Origin: Pseudomonadota bacterium | GTDB lineage: Bacteria > Myxococcota_A > Bradymonadia > UBA4248 | DNA length: 56,483 bases | Reading direction: 5' to 3' | Assembly (NCBI GenBank): GCA_017464085.1 | Contig: JAFUEE010000047.1 | Coordinates: 1 to 56,483, forward strand | Part shown: positions 8,034-16,409 of the stretch, piece by piece | Layout: each line of letters begins with the position of its first letter | How positions within the stretch are numbered: position 1 is the first letter of the stretch | Notes under the pieces: generated by a model | The model's database searches: none | What the model was told of the DNA's origin: nothing | Seen by the model: only the letters and a program-made list of their open reading frames with translations | Program-made: the position numbers and the translations under genes

Positions 8034-8504
8034 TTATTTTCTCGCGGTGACTCTCTGGGCGTCATCGAGGTAGGTGTCGCATTTATTGGCCTTGAAGAAA
8101 TTTACAAACGCTTCAGCGGCAACTTTGGCGGCGCCATTTTCGCCGGTGCATGTGTCGATTGAATCGCTGAGTTTGTCCGTGAGGAGGTATGCGGCCATAT
8201 AGTAGCCAGAGTTGTCCATGTTGTGTGAGAGTTTTTTAGGGTCATTTTTGTTGTCGGCAAGACTCTTGTTATATTCGGTACAGGCTTTTTCCATACGTTG
8301 GTTGTTGACTGAGTTGTCGCTCAGATATTGGGTGATTTTGCCGCAATTTGTCTCATGCCCAATGGATTCATAGACAGCTTCAATGCTTTCATAGATCAAT
8401 GGTTTTTCTTCTTCATTGGCCTGGTCTTCATCGGAGCAAGCGGTGAGTCCAAGGCAAAGGGCGGCTGTGAGCAGCAAAGCTGTATTTCTAAAGAGTTTTT
8501 TCAT
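8034..8504 (-). CDS. Small lipoprotein
   Basis: A 156-residue protein starting MKKLFRNTALLLTAALCLGL, then the lipobox LTAC and an acidic linker. Lipidation at the lipobox Cys would anchor it to a membrane. The mature part is helical, with four further cysteines (NCGKI, ACTEY, DTCTG, KCDTY). GGAG about nine bases upstream supports this start over the longer frame from 8573. Layout resembles the next gene (8642), which may be a distant paralogue. Function unknown. Confidence 0.7.
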   Translation of the reverse strand: MKKLFRNTALLLTAALCLGLTACSDEDQANEEEKPLIYESIEAVYESIGHETNCGKITQYLSDNSVNNQRMEKACTEYNKSLADNKNDPKKLSHNMDNSGYYMAAYLLTDKLSDSIDTCTGENGAAKVAAEAFVNFFKANKCDTYLDDAQRVTARK

Positions 8505-8571
8505 TCTCTGATCTCCGGAAAGGTAAAAAAAATAAGGCGCACAAAACGCATACAGAACTATAACATAAAAC

Positions 8572-8606
8572 AAAGCGCCAAAATGTGCATCACATTTTGG
8601 CGCTTT
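8572..8606 (-). terminator. Strong terminator, 16-base perfect stem
   Basis: AAAGCGCCAAAATGTG-cat-CACATTTTGGCGCTTT. On the minus strand the stem ends in TTT and continues GTTTTATG, so it terminates the lipoprotein gene at 8642. T residues on the other side would allow action in both directions. Confidence 0.8.
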
Positions 8607-8641
8607 TGCAAAATCGTTTGCCTCAGTTCCAAAACTTGGGA

Positions 8642-9115
8642 TTAGAGGGCGTTGGCGGCGGTGAGGAGAAGCTGACGCCAGTTCTCAGTGGAGGTGAGTG
8701 CGTCATTCATTTTGCCAAGGTTCGTATCATCGCCAACGAGGAGCGTTTTGCAGGATTCGCCTTTGTCACTGATAGAGGTATAGAGCTGTGGAACAGTGAG
8801 GCCCTGGAGGACGCCGAGGAGGCCAAGCTTGACTTTGCAGGAGGTGCTGACATCTTTGAGGGATTCGGCTTCAGATTTGGCGGCATCGTACTGCGAAGCA
8901 TATTTGTCGGAGACATCTGCAAGTTTTTCCGCGAAGTCGACGCATTCAGCGAGCGAGGTGGCGGACAGGGAAGAAACGGCTTCGAGATCGGAGATCATTT
9001 GAAATGCGATTGGATTATCGGGGCATGCTACTTCATCACTTTTTTTCTCATCCGAGCAAGCGGCGGTGGAGAGTGCCAGACCAGCGATTGCGAGAGCCAT
9101 CAAGAATTTTTTCAT
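8642..9115 (-). CDS. Small lipoprotein
   Basis: A 157-residue protein with signal peptide MKKFLMALAIAGLALS and lipobox TAAC, then the acidic linker SDEKKSDE. The mature domain is alpha-helical with four cysteines (ACPDN, ECVDF, SCKVK, SCKTL), possibly two disulfides. AAAGGA upstream fixes the start. Organisation matches the lipoprotein at 8034, but each has its own terminator, so they are separate transcripts. I recognise no family. Confidence 0.7.
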   Translation of the reverse strand: MKKFLMALAIAGLALSTAACSDEKKSDEVACPDNPIAFQMISDLEAVSSLSATSLAECVDFAEKLADVSDKYASQYDAAKSEAESLKDVSTSCKVKLGLLGVLQGLTVPQLYTSISDKGESCKTLLVGDDTNLGKMNDALTSTENWRQLLLTAANAL

Positions 9116-9292
9116 TGTGTTTTCCTTTCATGCGTAAGCCTGTGAGGGCTAGATTGTGTTTTATATGCCATGAGGCACATTGCTTATAGCGGCAAAAAAG
9201 CGTGAACTCAACCCTGCGCGCAAACAATTACATTTCCGGATGTATCTGTTGGTATATGTGCGGTGTAATTGGGAAGGCGTGGGGATAAAAAA

Positions 9293-9462
9293 GGCTTGTG
9301 TTCAACGTCTGTGGATATGAAATACAAGGCTGCAGGCAATAGAAGGTAGGCAGTAGTGCGCATGATAAAGATAACAGATTTTATGCGGAGAGACTATCGA
9401 TGCTTGATTGCCGATAATACATGACATTTTTGGGGCCATATCCATGCTTGCTGAACAGAGCT
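9293..9462. repeat. TIR element, family A, copy 2
   Basis: Left end GGCTTGTGTTCAACGTCTGT, then GGATATG. Right end reverse-complemented: AAGCTCTGTTCAGCAAGCAT, then GGATATGG. The interior matches copies 1 and 3 (GGCAATAGAAGGTAGGCAGT; GCGGAGAGACTATCGATGCT). AAAAAA precedes the element and AAAAAAAAA follows it. The right-hand A run is the T tract of the rpsR terminator on the minus strand. Confidence 0.75.
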
Positions 9463-9471
9463 TAAAAAAAA

Positions 9472-9493
9472 AGCCGCTCATTTCTGAGCGGCT
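9472..9493 (-). terminator. rpsR terminator
   Basis: Stem AGCCGCTCA / TGAGCGGCT with loop TTTC, followed on the minus strand by nine T (complement of 9463-9471). It ends the zinc-ribbon/rpsR transcript. A family A element is inserted at the distal end of its T tract. Confidence 0.85.
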
Positions 9494-9531
9494 CAAATGC
9501 TTTATGATGGTACCCGTTCGGGCCCCGTGGA

Positions 9532-9804
9532 TCAATCTTCAGCCTGATAGGGGAGAAGAGCGATATGGCGTGCACGCTTGATTGCGCGGGCAAGTTTGCG
9601 CTGGAAGCGGGCGGAAACACCCGTGATGCGCGAAGGCAGGATTTTACCGCGCGGGGAGAGGAAGCGTTTGAGGAGCTGAACGTCTTTGTAATCGATCGTC
9701 AGAGAAACGTCTGATTTGAACGGACAAGCTTTGCGTTTTGCACGGCGGAAACCGCCACGAGCGGGCACGCGGGCTGCGGAACTGGCATTCGTATTTGTAT
9801 CCAT
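9532..9804 (-). CDS. rpsR: Ribosomal protein bS18
   Basis: A 90-residue small-subunit ribosomal protein. The S18 core is plain: ACPFK, then [20 protein letters not shown], and SRITG followed by a basic [20 protein letters not shown] tail. It binds 16S rRNA next to bS6. In most bacteria it sits beside rpsF and rplI; here neither is adjacent, and the gene instead follows a small zinc-ribbon gene with a 17-base gap. Confidence 0.95.
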   Translation of the reverse strand: MDTNTNASSAARVPARGGFRRAKRKACPFKSDVSLTIDYKDVQLLKRFLSPRGKILPSRITGVSARFQRKLARAIKRARHIALLPYQAED

Positions 9805-9821
9805 CTTCTTCTCTCCCCTGA

Positions 9822-10010
9822 TTACATTTTGGTCGGAACTTCAGCAGCACATTTCGGGCAAACCCAAAACATTCCGCTCGGTTTGGAGTGACGCACCATT
9901 TTGATGATGCTCATATCCGACTCAGTGCCTTTCGCCAAACAAGCGGGGCATTTTTTCTTGTAGACAACTTTTTTCGTTGTCGAAATCTTTGCAGGTCGCT
10001 TTGCAGCCAT
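9822..10010 (-). CDS. Zinc-ribbon protein upstream of rpsR
   Basis: A 62-residue basic protein with CPAC at residues 21-24 and CPKC at 51-54, a classic two-knuckle zinc ribbon. The Lys-rich first 20 residues could bind RNA. The start is fixed by AAGGA eight bases upstream and by the promoter at 10126-10154, whose -35 box overlaps the start of the longer frame. Linkage to rpsR suggests a ribosome-related or translation role. I could not match it to a known ribosomal protein. Confidence 0.65.
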   Translation of the reverse strand: MAAKRPAKISTTKKVVYKKKCPACLAKGTESDMSIIKMVRHSKPSGMFWVCPKCAAEVPTKM

Positions 10011-10125
10011 TTCAAAATTCCTTCTTCCGGCAGTCTGTGATCCTCGCTTATGGACATTCAGCCTACCCTGGCTGAACTCTCGGGAGACCGTACCGGAAAC
10101 AGTCGCCCAAATCGAGGCGGCGCGA

Positions 10126-10154
10126 CTTCTAGCACGGTGCCGTCTCGATGTCAA
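10126..10154 (-). promoter_or_regulatory. Sigma-70-type promoter of rpsR unit
   Basis: On the minus strand: TTGACA (10149-10154), 17 bases, TAGAAG (10126-10131). Transcription would begin near 10118, leaving a leader of about 105 bases before the zinc-ribbon gene. Confidence 0.55.
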
Positions 10155-10189
10155 TCTATTGATGAAGGCTCAGGCATTTGTATTGCGAG

Positions 10190-11596
10190 CTATTCTTCGA
10201 GGTATTGTTTTCTGAAGGCATCTGCTTCATTGAGTTTCTTGTCGCCTTCGAAGGATCGTATGACCATCTGAATGGCGCGCGCTTTCCATTGCGAATGCTG
10301 AGCGTCCTCGATGAGTTTTGTCCATGCCTGCCGCGCTTCGGCGCTTCGCTTGTTTGCCTGAAGTGCGCGGCCGTAGTTGAACATGGCTTCGTTCATCTGT
10401 GCGGGCTGTACGAAGCGAAGCGTCGGTTCGAGCATTTGTATGACCTGAGCCGATGCGCCAAAATCGATCAGCGGGCTGGCGAAGTCGAGCACGAGCTTGC
10501 TGAGCGTCTTGCCTTGGGCATTTTTGAAGCGTTCGAGCGAGGAAGGCGTCAGCTTGGCAAATTCGCGCGCGAACGATTTGAGGCCTTCGATGTTCCGGTT
10601 GGCTTCGAGGACGCCGAACACGCTGTTGAGGAGCTTCTGGAACTCGGGCACAGTGCCGCTGCGCTCGTACATCTGCGTCAGGAGCGATGCGGCATCAGTG
10701 AATTTGCATGCTTCGAGATAGTAGGCGATTCTGTGGCTTGTCAGGAGCGGCTGAAGGTTCGGGTCCAGCGAGAGCTGGTCGAACCAGGCTGGCATGCGGT
10801 GATGCGTGAGCATGGCCTCTGGATAGCAGATGCTCGAGGCGATGTCCGCTTCGCCATAGAGGACGGGGAACTGCGCGGAAATCTTCGCGAGCAGCATATT
10901 TTTGAGCTTTGGCGGGAGTTTTCCGACATCCAGGTCTGAGAGGTGTTCGCGCGCCATCGAGAACTGGCGTTTGTCGAGTTCGGAGGAGACGAGGATAGCC
11001 TTGGCCTGCGGTGACATCAGGGAGGGCTCAAGCTCTTCGAGGCGTGTCAGGAAGCCCAGCGTTTCATCCGAAATATCGGGCAGCTGTTCGACTGCTTCAA
11101 CGCGGCATTTGGCGATCAGCCCTTTCATGTCTTTGTTCTGTATCAGCGCGGGAAAGTCGTCGTGGAATGCGATATCGTGCATGACCAGACGGCGCTGCTG
11201 TGGCGCGAGCTTGTTCGACCATTGGACGATTTTGCCCCATGTCGCCTGTTTCGCTTTGGGATCGCTCTGTGCTTTGAGGATGTCGAATTCCAGGGCGACG
11301 GCCATCATCGGTTCCGCGTTCTTGGGAAGTTTTTTTTCTGCTTCTGCTCTCCATGCATTGAGTTTTTCGGATGATACGAGCTTGGCAATCGAGTCGATAC
11401 GTGACGTGTATGTCGCCGCCTGAATGCTCGATACGATCCAGTCGACGCATGCGTCTGTGCCGGCCTCGGCATCCGCCATGTCGGAGCACAGGATATAGGC
11501 CGATTCTTCGGATACGACTGAGGCAGGCGCGGCTTGCGCTGCTGCAGGAATGGACAGGAAAGCGGCTGTCAGCGCGGCAATTTTCAAGGGCTTCAT
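10190..11596 (-). CDS. Periplasmic helical-repeat protein
   Basis: A 468-residue exported protein. Signal peptide MKPLKIAALTAAFLSIPAAA, cleaved near AQA-AP. The rest is an almost continuous run of alpha-helical pairs, with a TPR-like stretch near the end (AMFNYGRALQANKRSAEARQ, then AWTKLIEDA). Mature-part cysteines occur as YILCSDMADAE, DACVDW, AKCRVE, SICYPE and EACKF. TAGGAGC eight bases before ATG 11596 supports this start. It stands alone behind its own promoter. No known family is recognised. Confidence 0.65.
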   Translation of the reverse strand: MKPLKIAALTAAFLSIPAAAQAAPASVVSEESAYILCSDMADAEAGTDACVDWIVSSIQAATYTSRIDSIAKLVSSEKLNAWRAEAEKKLPKNAEPMMAVALEFDILKAQSDPKAKQATWGKIVQWSNKLAPQQRRLVMHDIAFHDDFPALIQNKDMKGLIAKCRVEAVEQLPDISDETLGFLTRLEELEPSLMSPQAKAILVSSELDKRQFSMAREHLSDLDVGKLPPKLKNMLLAKISAQFPVLYGEADIASSICYPEAMLTHHRMPAWFDQLSLDPNLQPLLTSHRIAYYLEACKFTDAASLLTQMYERSGTVPEFQKLLNSVFGVLEANRNIEGLKSFAREFAKLTPSSLERFKNAQGKTLSKLVLDFASPLIDFGASAQVIQMLEPTLRFVQPAQMNEAMFNYGRALQANKRSAEARQAWTKLIEDAQHSQWKARAIQMVIRSFEGDKKLNEADAFRKQYLEE

Positions 11597-11647
11597 GATT
11601 TTGCTCCTATGAATGATGATGGGGAACGACATCGGCATCTGGCATTT

Positions 11648-11675
11648 AAAATAGACGATATTTTCGGCGCTTCAA
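11648..11675 (-). promoter_or_regulatory. Probable sigma-70 promoter
   Basis: On the minus strand: TTGAAG (11670-11675), 16 bases, TATTTT (11648-11653), about 50 bases before the start of the periplasmic repeat protein. Confidence 0.4.
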
Positions 11676-11687
11676 GTTTCGTGGTTT

Positions 11688-11763
11688 GTGCGCCGCTATC
11701 GCCTTGACGGCGATACGCGCCGCGCCGTGCGCCGCTATCGCCTTGACGGCGATACGCGCCGCC
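11688..11763. repeat. Two tandem copies of a bulged-G hairpin
   Basis: The same 35 bases, beginning TGCGCCGCTATCGCCTTGAC, occur at 11688-11722 and 11729-11763. Each forms TATCGCC / GGCGATA with one extra C after ATA (a G on the other strand). The second copy overlaps the 3' end of metH and supplies its last codons and TAG stop. Two perfect copies side by side imply recent duplication. Confidence 0.8.
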
Positions 11764-14700
11764 GCTCTGCATAATCTTCGCGCTGGTCGTCGCCGATCCT
11801 GCCCGGATTATAATAGGTTGCCTTGGGGTGCAGGATACTGAAGCCGCAGACAGACGCGATCGGCGACATCATCTGGCTTTCGGTGAGTTGTATGCCGATT
11901 TCTTCGGCTTTGAGCAGGCGGAGGACGTCGGCTTTGAGTGTGTGGTCTGGACAGATCGGGTAGCCGATGGCCGGAAGGATATAGGGGCCTATGCCGTCGA
12001 AGAGCTGTTGATGCACGCGCAGGTTGGCGCAGTCCACGAGGGCAGTCGCGAGCGCTTGCGCGAGCAACGGTGTGAAGCCGTCTGCCGTGTCGAGGGCGCT
12101 GAGGATATTCTCGTGTGGTGTTGTGAGCGCAAAGAGTCCGATGACGCCTTGCGATGGGTCAACAAAGTCAGCGAGCGCGCGCGGTTCAAGCGATTTCTGC
12201 TGTGCGCGTATGCCATAGAGCGTTGCGGAGTGCTGTCCGTTTTCGTCCAGAAGTTCGATGTCGTCGCCTGCGGGGCGCGCATGGACGAACTGGATGCGCG
12301 CATAAGTTGTCAGCGCGTTCGGATAGGCATCGAAAAATGCCCGAATATCCTTGAGCACTGTTTCGCGGGGGGCTTTGCGCGACCCATATAAGGTGTGTGC
12401 GAGATAGCCGATGTCGAGCGCGTCGATCAGGCTGTTTGCAGGAATCGCGCGATTTATCAGGCCTTGCGCGCACAGCGCGCGAAGTTTTTCGGTGTATGCA
12501 TCGGGGACTGGGAGCGAGGAGGCTTCGGCGCGGGCCTGTGCCAGCGAGCGCATCGGGATGTCTTTGGGCGGTTCGGCCAGCGCGCGCTGAGCGTTTTGGA
12601 TTTCTCGTGCTGTTTCTGCGCTTGTCTTTGGATCCAGCCATCTGGCCAGGACGCCCGGCACTCTGGAGGCATCCGCGATGTAGGCCGCAGTGCCTGGAGC
12701 GTATGCTGGCGCGATTTTGATCGCGGTGTGCAGTGCGTTGGCGGCTGCGCCGCCGACGAACAGGGGGATGTGTATGTCTTGTGCTTTGAGCGCCTGTGCG
12801 ACTTCGACCATGACCTTGAGCGACGGGGAAATCAGGCCGCTCAGGCCGATGGCATCGACGTGATGTGCCTGCGCTTCGTGGACGATGCGTTCGGTCTCGA
12901 CCATCACGCCGAGGTCGATGACCTCATAGCCGTTGCATGTCAGGACGATGCTGACGATATTTTTGCCGATGTCGTGTACATCCCCGCGCACAGTCGCGAG
13001 CAGGACTTTGGGGCGTGTGTGCGCGGTGCTGGCCTGTGCATTTTCGAGGTCCAGAAGTGCAATGCACTGTTTCATCAGCCTTGCGGCTTTGACAATCTGC
13101 GGCAGAAACATCTCCCCCTTTCCAAAAAGCTCCCCGACTTCATTCATGGCGGCCATGAGCGGGCCTTCGATGATCTGGAGCGGTTCGAGCGTCTTGCGCA
13201 GTTCGAGGACGGCAGGGGCGGCCTGAGCTTCGAGGTTTCCGCCATAAATGAAGGCATCTCGCAGGCGTGCGGCCGAATCAGCTGTATTCTGGGGGGGGGC
13301 GGGTGATTTTGCGGCGTTTTTTTTGACCGGCTGGTTAGCCTGCATCCACGCGAGCATGTCTTCGAGCGCTCGGTCTGAGGTGTCGTTGACGAGCGCGCTT
13401 GCCAGGATTTTGAGCGCGTCGGGGCTGTCGGCCTTGAGCGTGGCGGGATTGGCGATGACGAAGGAAAGCGCATCGCCTGCAAGTTCAAGAAATGCGCGGT
13501 GTATCGCGCATCGGACGTCGTCTCTGCCCCTGAACGCGAACGAGAGGTTGCTCAGTCCGCCAGTCGTGAGGATGCCTGGAAATCGGTCGCGCATGACGCG
13601 GCAGGTCTCGACGAAGCTGATCGCCTGGCGGCGATGTTCCTCAAGTCCGGTGCCGATCGCGAGGATGTTGGGGTCGAGCGCGATGTCGCAGTGCCTGAAG
13701 CCGAGTTTTTGCGTGAGCAGGCCGACGGCGCGGGTCAGGATCTCGACTCTTCGATCTGTCGTGGCAGCCTGCCCCTGTTCGTCAAACGCCATGACGATGA
13801 CTGCAGCGCCGAGGTCTCGGATTTCGCGCGCTTTCTGCAGAAAAGCGGTTTCGCCTTCTTTGAGGCTGATGGAATTGACAAGGCATCTGCCCTGGCATTC
13901 GCGCAGGCCGGTCCGGATGACTTCAAAATCGCTGCTGTCAATGACAGCGGGATATCGCGAGACAGTCGGGTCAGCCGCGACGCGGCGCAGGAATTCGCGC
14001 ATATCAGCCGGTGCGTCCAGAAGCGCGTCGTCCATGCAGACATCGAACATGCAGGCGCCTTTCTGCATCTGTGAGCGCGCGGTCGAGACGGCTTCGTCCC
14101 AGAGCTTTTGTTCGATGAGGCGCTTGAACTTCTGTGACCCTGTGACATTGGCGCGTTCCGCGATGATGCCGGTGTGGCGCGTGTCGGGCAGGGATTCCAG
14201 GCCTGAAAAGCGCGGCTTGATTTCGGCGGCTGTGAGCGCCGTGCGAATCGGCCGAGGACAAATATCTGCGCACATTTCCGCGAGCAGGCGGATGTGATCG
14301 GGTGTGGTGCCGCAGCAGCCTCCGGCGATGTTGAGGAATCCTTTGCGCGCGGCGTTCGCGAGTATGTCAGCGAACTGCGCGGCGTTAGGCGCATAACGCC
14401 CTTCGTCGTCCGGAAGGCCTGCATTTGGATGGTAGCTGACGGCGATATCGCAGGGGACGAGCGCGGCAAAGCGTTCGATGAGCGGCTGCATTTTTTCTGC
14501 GCCGTTGCCGCAGTTGAGCCCGAGCGAAAGCGGCCTGAACGGTGCGATGGCGTCGATGAAGGCTTCCGGGGTCTGACCGGAGAGCAGGCGTCCGTGGTCG
14601 TCAGCGGGCGCGGCGGAGACCATGACGGGAATATCTTTGCGGGTGCGTTCCCGGACTTGAGCGAGCGCATAGAGGGCGGCTTTGGCATTGAGCGCGTCAA

Positions 14701-15217
14701 AGGCGGTTTCGATGAGTATTACGTCCGCGCCGCCTTCGATGAGTGCGGAGATCTGCGCGTCGAAGGCTTGGGAGAGCGAATCGAACGAGAGCGGGCGTGC
14801 GGATGGGTCATCTGCGTCCGTGGCAAGTGAAAGGCTCGTGTTCGTTGGGCCGACGGAACCTGCCACGAAAATGCGCCTGCCGGACGCATCTGCGGCCTGT
14901 CGGGCCAGACGCGCGGATTCGAACGATATCTCGGGCGCGAGTTCGGCAAGGCCGTATTCGCGCTGGGAGATCGCGTTGGCGCAGAAAGAGCAGGTGGTCA
15001 GGATATCCGCGCCTGCATTTGCATACGCCCGGTGGATTTCCAGAATGATATCGGGGCGCGTCAGGACGAGCGTTTCGTGGTTGCCCTTGAGCGGGCTGGG
15101 ATGCGAGGCGAAGCGGCTGCCCCGATAATCGGATTCTGTCAGGGCATGGCTCTGGATCATTGTGCCCATGCCGCCGTCGAGGATGAGGATCTTGTGTGCG
15201 AGCGAACTGAACATCAT
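11735..15217 (-). CDS. metH: Cobalamin-dependent methionine synthase
   Basis: About 1160 residues: methyl transfer from methyltetrahydrofolate to homocysteine through cobalamin. Four modules are visible: homocysteine domain (DGGMGTMIQ near 15; zinc ligands GLNCG near 235 and GGCCGTTP near 300); pterin-binding domain (ERANVTGSQKFKRL near 365); B12 domain (GDVHDIGKNIV near 742); AdoMet activation domain (PICPDHTLK near 1088). The protein stops 11 residues after DQREDYA, where E. coli MetH continues for roughly 20 more; those last codons lie in a hairpin repeat. The start is ATG 15217 or 15214. A longer frame from 15286 runs through hairpins and is unlikely. No SAM or B12 riboswitch was seen upstream. 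Confidence 0.93.
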   Translation of the reverse strand: MMFSSLAHKILILDGGMGTMIQSHALTESDYRGSRFASHPSPLKGNHETLVLTRPDIILEIHRAYANAGADILTTCSFCANAISQREYGLAELAPEISFESARLARQAADASGRRIFVAGSVGPTNTSLSLATDADDPSARPLSFDSLSQAFDAQISALIEGGADVILIETAFDALNAKAALYALAQVRERTRKDIPVMVSAAPADDHGRLLSGQTPEAFIDAIAPFRPLSLGLNCGNGAEKMQPLIERFAALVPCDIAVSYHPNAGLPDDEGRYAPNAAQFADILANAARKGFLNIAGGCCGTTPDHIRLLAEMCADICPRPIRTALTAAEIKPRFSGLESLPDTRHTGIIAERANVTGSQKFKRLIEQKLWDEAVSTARSQMQKGACMFDVCMDDALLDAPADMREFLRRVAADPTVSRYPAVIDSSDFEVIRTGLRECQGRCLVNSISLKEGETAFLQKAREIRDLGAAVIVMAFDEQGQAATTDRRVEILTRAVGLLTQKLGFRHCDIALDPNILAIGTGLEEHRRQAISFVETCRVMRDRFPGILTTGGLSNLSFAFRGRDDVRCAIHRAFLELAGDALSFVIANPATLKADSPDALKILASALVNDTSDRALEDMLAWMQANQPVKKNAAKSPAPPQNTADSAARLRDAFIYGGNLEAQAAPAVLELRKTLEPLQIIEGPLMAAMNEVGELFGKGEMFLPQIVKAARLMKQCIALLDLENAQASTAHTRPKVLLATVRGDVHDIGKNIVSIVLTCNGYEVIDLGVMVETERIVHEAQAHHVDAIGLSGLISPSLKVMVEVAQALKAQDIHIPLFVGGAAANALHTAIKIAPAYAPGTAAYIADASRVPGVLARWLDPKTSAETAREIQNAQRALAEPPKDIPMRSLAQARAEASSLPVPDAYTEKLRALCAQGLINRAIPANSLIDALDIGYLAHTLYGSRKAPRETVLKDIRAFFDAYPNALTTYARIQFVHARPAGDDIELLDENGQHSATLYGIRAQQKSLEPRALADFVDPSQGVIGLFALTTPHENILSALDTADGFTPLLAQALATALVDCANLRVHQQLFDGIGPYILPAIGYPICPDHTLKADVLRLLKAEEIGIQLTESQMMSPIASVCGFSILHPKATYYNPGRIGDDQREDYAERRRVSPSRR

Positions 15218-15228
15218 GCGTCCGGGCG

Positions 15229-15420
15229 GCGCGTATGCCGGCAGGCATAGCGTCCGCAAAAAAAGGCCGCGTATGCCATCAGGCATAGCGGCTGAAAAAC
15301 AAAAAAGACGTTCGTCAGAACGTCAGAGCGGCGTATCGGCAGAAGGCCGGTAGCCGCGTCAAGCGAGCCGTATGCGCCCCTTGGGGCGCATAGGGGAGCC
15401 AGGACGTTCCATGGAACGTC
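15229..15420. repeat. Hairpin cluster between metH and GIDE gene
   Basis: Four bulged-G hairpins lie in tandem, with cores TATGCC-ggca-GGCATA (about 15235), TATGCC-atca-GGCATA (about 15271), TATCGGC-agaag-GCCGGTA (about 15334) and TATGCGCCCC-tt-GGGGCGCATA (about 15371). Two other palindromes bracket the last pair: GACGTTC-gtca-GAACGTC at 15307-15324 and the perfect GACGTTCCATGGAACGTC at 15403-15420. Only bases 15218-15433 separate the genes, so metH has little room for a conventional promoter here. Confidence 0.75.
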
Positions 15421-15433
15421 TCATAAAAAGCCA

Positions 15434-16375
15434 TCAGCTGATGATGCCGCCGATGATCGCGAGGAGCAGGCCGATACCGGCACCGACGGCGCCGCCGATG
15501 AACATCTTCTGGCCCGTTGCGAGGGACGACTTGCTCTCAGCGAGCATTTCATCTGCGGATTTTGTCGAGATCAGGACGTTATGCTTGTTGGATTTGCGGA
15601 GGCGGAATTCGCCCATGTTGTCGCAGATGGAGCCGACGACGGTCACATTGCGGTCGAGGCCGATGATTTCTTCGACATATTTGATTGTCTCGGGGGTGCC
15701 GCTGTTTCCGGTCATGCGGCTCATGTTCGACATGGGGCTCATGCTGGACATGTTGGGGCTCATGCTGGACATGTTGGAGCTCATGCTCATGTTGTCGCCA
15801 AAGAAGCCGCCGAGGTTGATATTGAGCCTTCCGAGCGAAAGGTTCATGCCGTTCATGTTGTTCCGGAAGTTCGTTTCGGATTTGTTCACGGACTGGATGA
15901 GGCCTTCGAATTCGCCGTTCTGTGGCTCGACCGTGATTTTGCCGGTGCCGTCATCGACCTGGAAGGACTGCACGCAGCTTGAGCCGGAGTCGAGCGTATC
16001 TTCGACCTGGCGTGTTTTGGACACCTGTCGTTTGTTTCCATTGGCATCAGTCTCTTCTTCCATATAGCGTTCGGTGCGTTTGAGCGTGACGCGGTAGGAA
16101 TAGTAGAGGCAGGGCACGCCGCCGATGGGGCTGGTGAGTGGATTGTCGCAGACGGGCTTGCCCATGACGGTGGCATTTTCCTGGATTGCGCCGTCATCGC
16201 CGATTTCGCTGAGCGATTTCTTTGTCTCCTCCAGGATGGGAAGAAGCTCTCCGATTTTCTGCTTGCCAGCGCCGCAGAGCTGGTCAATGCGTTTCTGTGC
16301 GCCGTTTTTGTTGACCATGCCGATGATCGCAACGATGATGCCGATGATTAAAAGGATGATTCCAATGGGTAGCAT
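15434..16375 (-). CDS. GIDE-domain membrane protein
   Basis: A 313-residue protein with transmembrane segments at both ends (about 3-21 and 291-312). The middle resembles the GIDE domain (E3 ubiquitin ligase-like, PF12483): GKPVCDNPLTSPIGGVPCLY, YSYRV, then VDDGTGKITVEP. The bacterial family has no known ligase activity. Around residues 190-220 is a Met/Ser/Asn-rich stretch (SMSSNMSSMSPNMSSMSPM) from a short DNA repeat, absent from typical members. GAGAGG precedes the start. It follows the 16410 gene by 34 bases, likely one operon. Confidence 0.7.
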   Translation of the reverse strand: MLPIGIILLIIGIIVAIIGMVNKNGAQKRIDQLCGAGKQKIGELLPILEETKKSLSEIGDDGAIQENATVMGKPVCDNPLTSPIGGVPCLYYSYRVTLKRTERYMEEETDANGNKRQVSKTRQVEDTLDSGSSCVQSFQVDDGTGKITVEPQNGEFEGLIQSVNKSETNFRNNMNGMNLSLGRLNINLGGFFGDNMSMSSNMSSMSPNMSSMSPMSNMSRMTGNSGTPETIKYVEEIIGLDRNVTVVGSICDNMGEFRLRKSNKHNVLISTKSADEMLAESKSSLATGQKMFIGGAVGAGIGLLLAIIGGIIS

Positions 16376-16409
16376 ATCAGCCTCTCAGATGAGCAAAGGG
16401 TTATAGAGG

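Noticed and set aside
10011..10154. N-terminal extension of the zinc-ribbon protein to 110 residues
   Set aside because: The extension crosses a good promoter, and ATG 10010 has a proper ribosome site.
15218..15286. N-terminal extension of MetH
   Set aside because: It reads through hairpin repeats and has no homology to MetH; the conserved start follows ATG 15217/15214.
15403..15420. The perfect palindrome GACGTTCCATGGAACGTC as an operator
   Set aside because: A related palindrome (GACGTTC...GAACGTC) occurs nearby at 15307 around hairpins, so it is more likely part of the repeat cluster.
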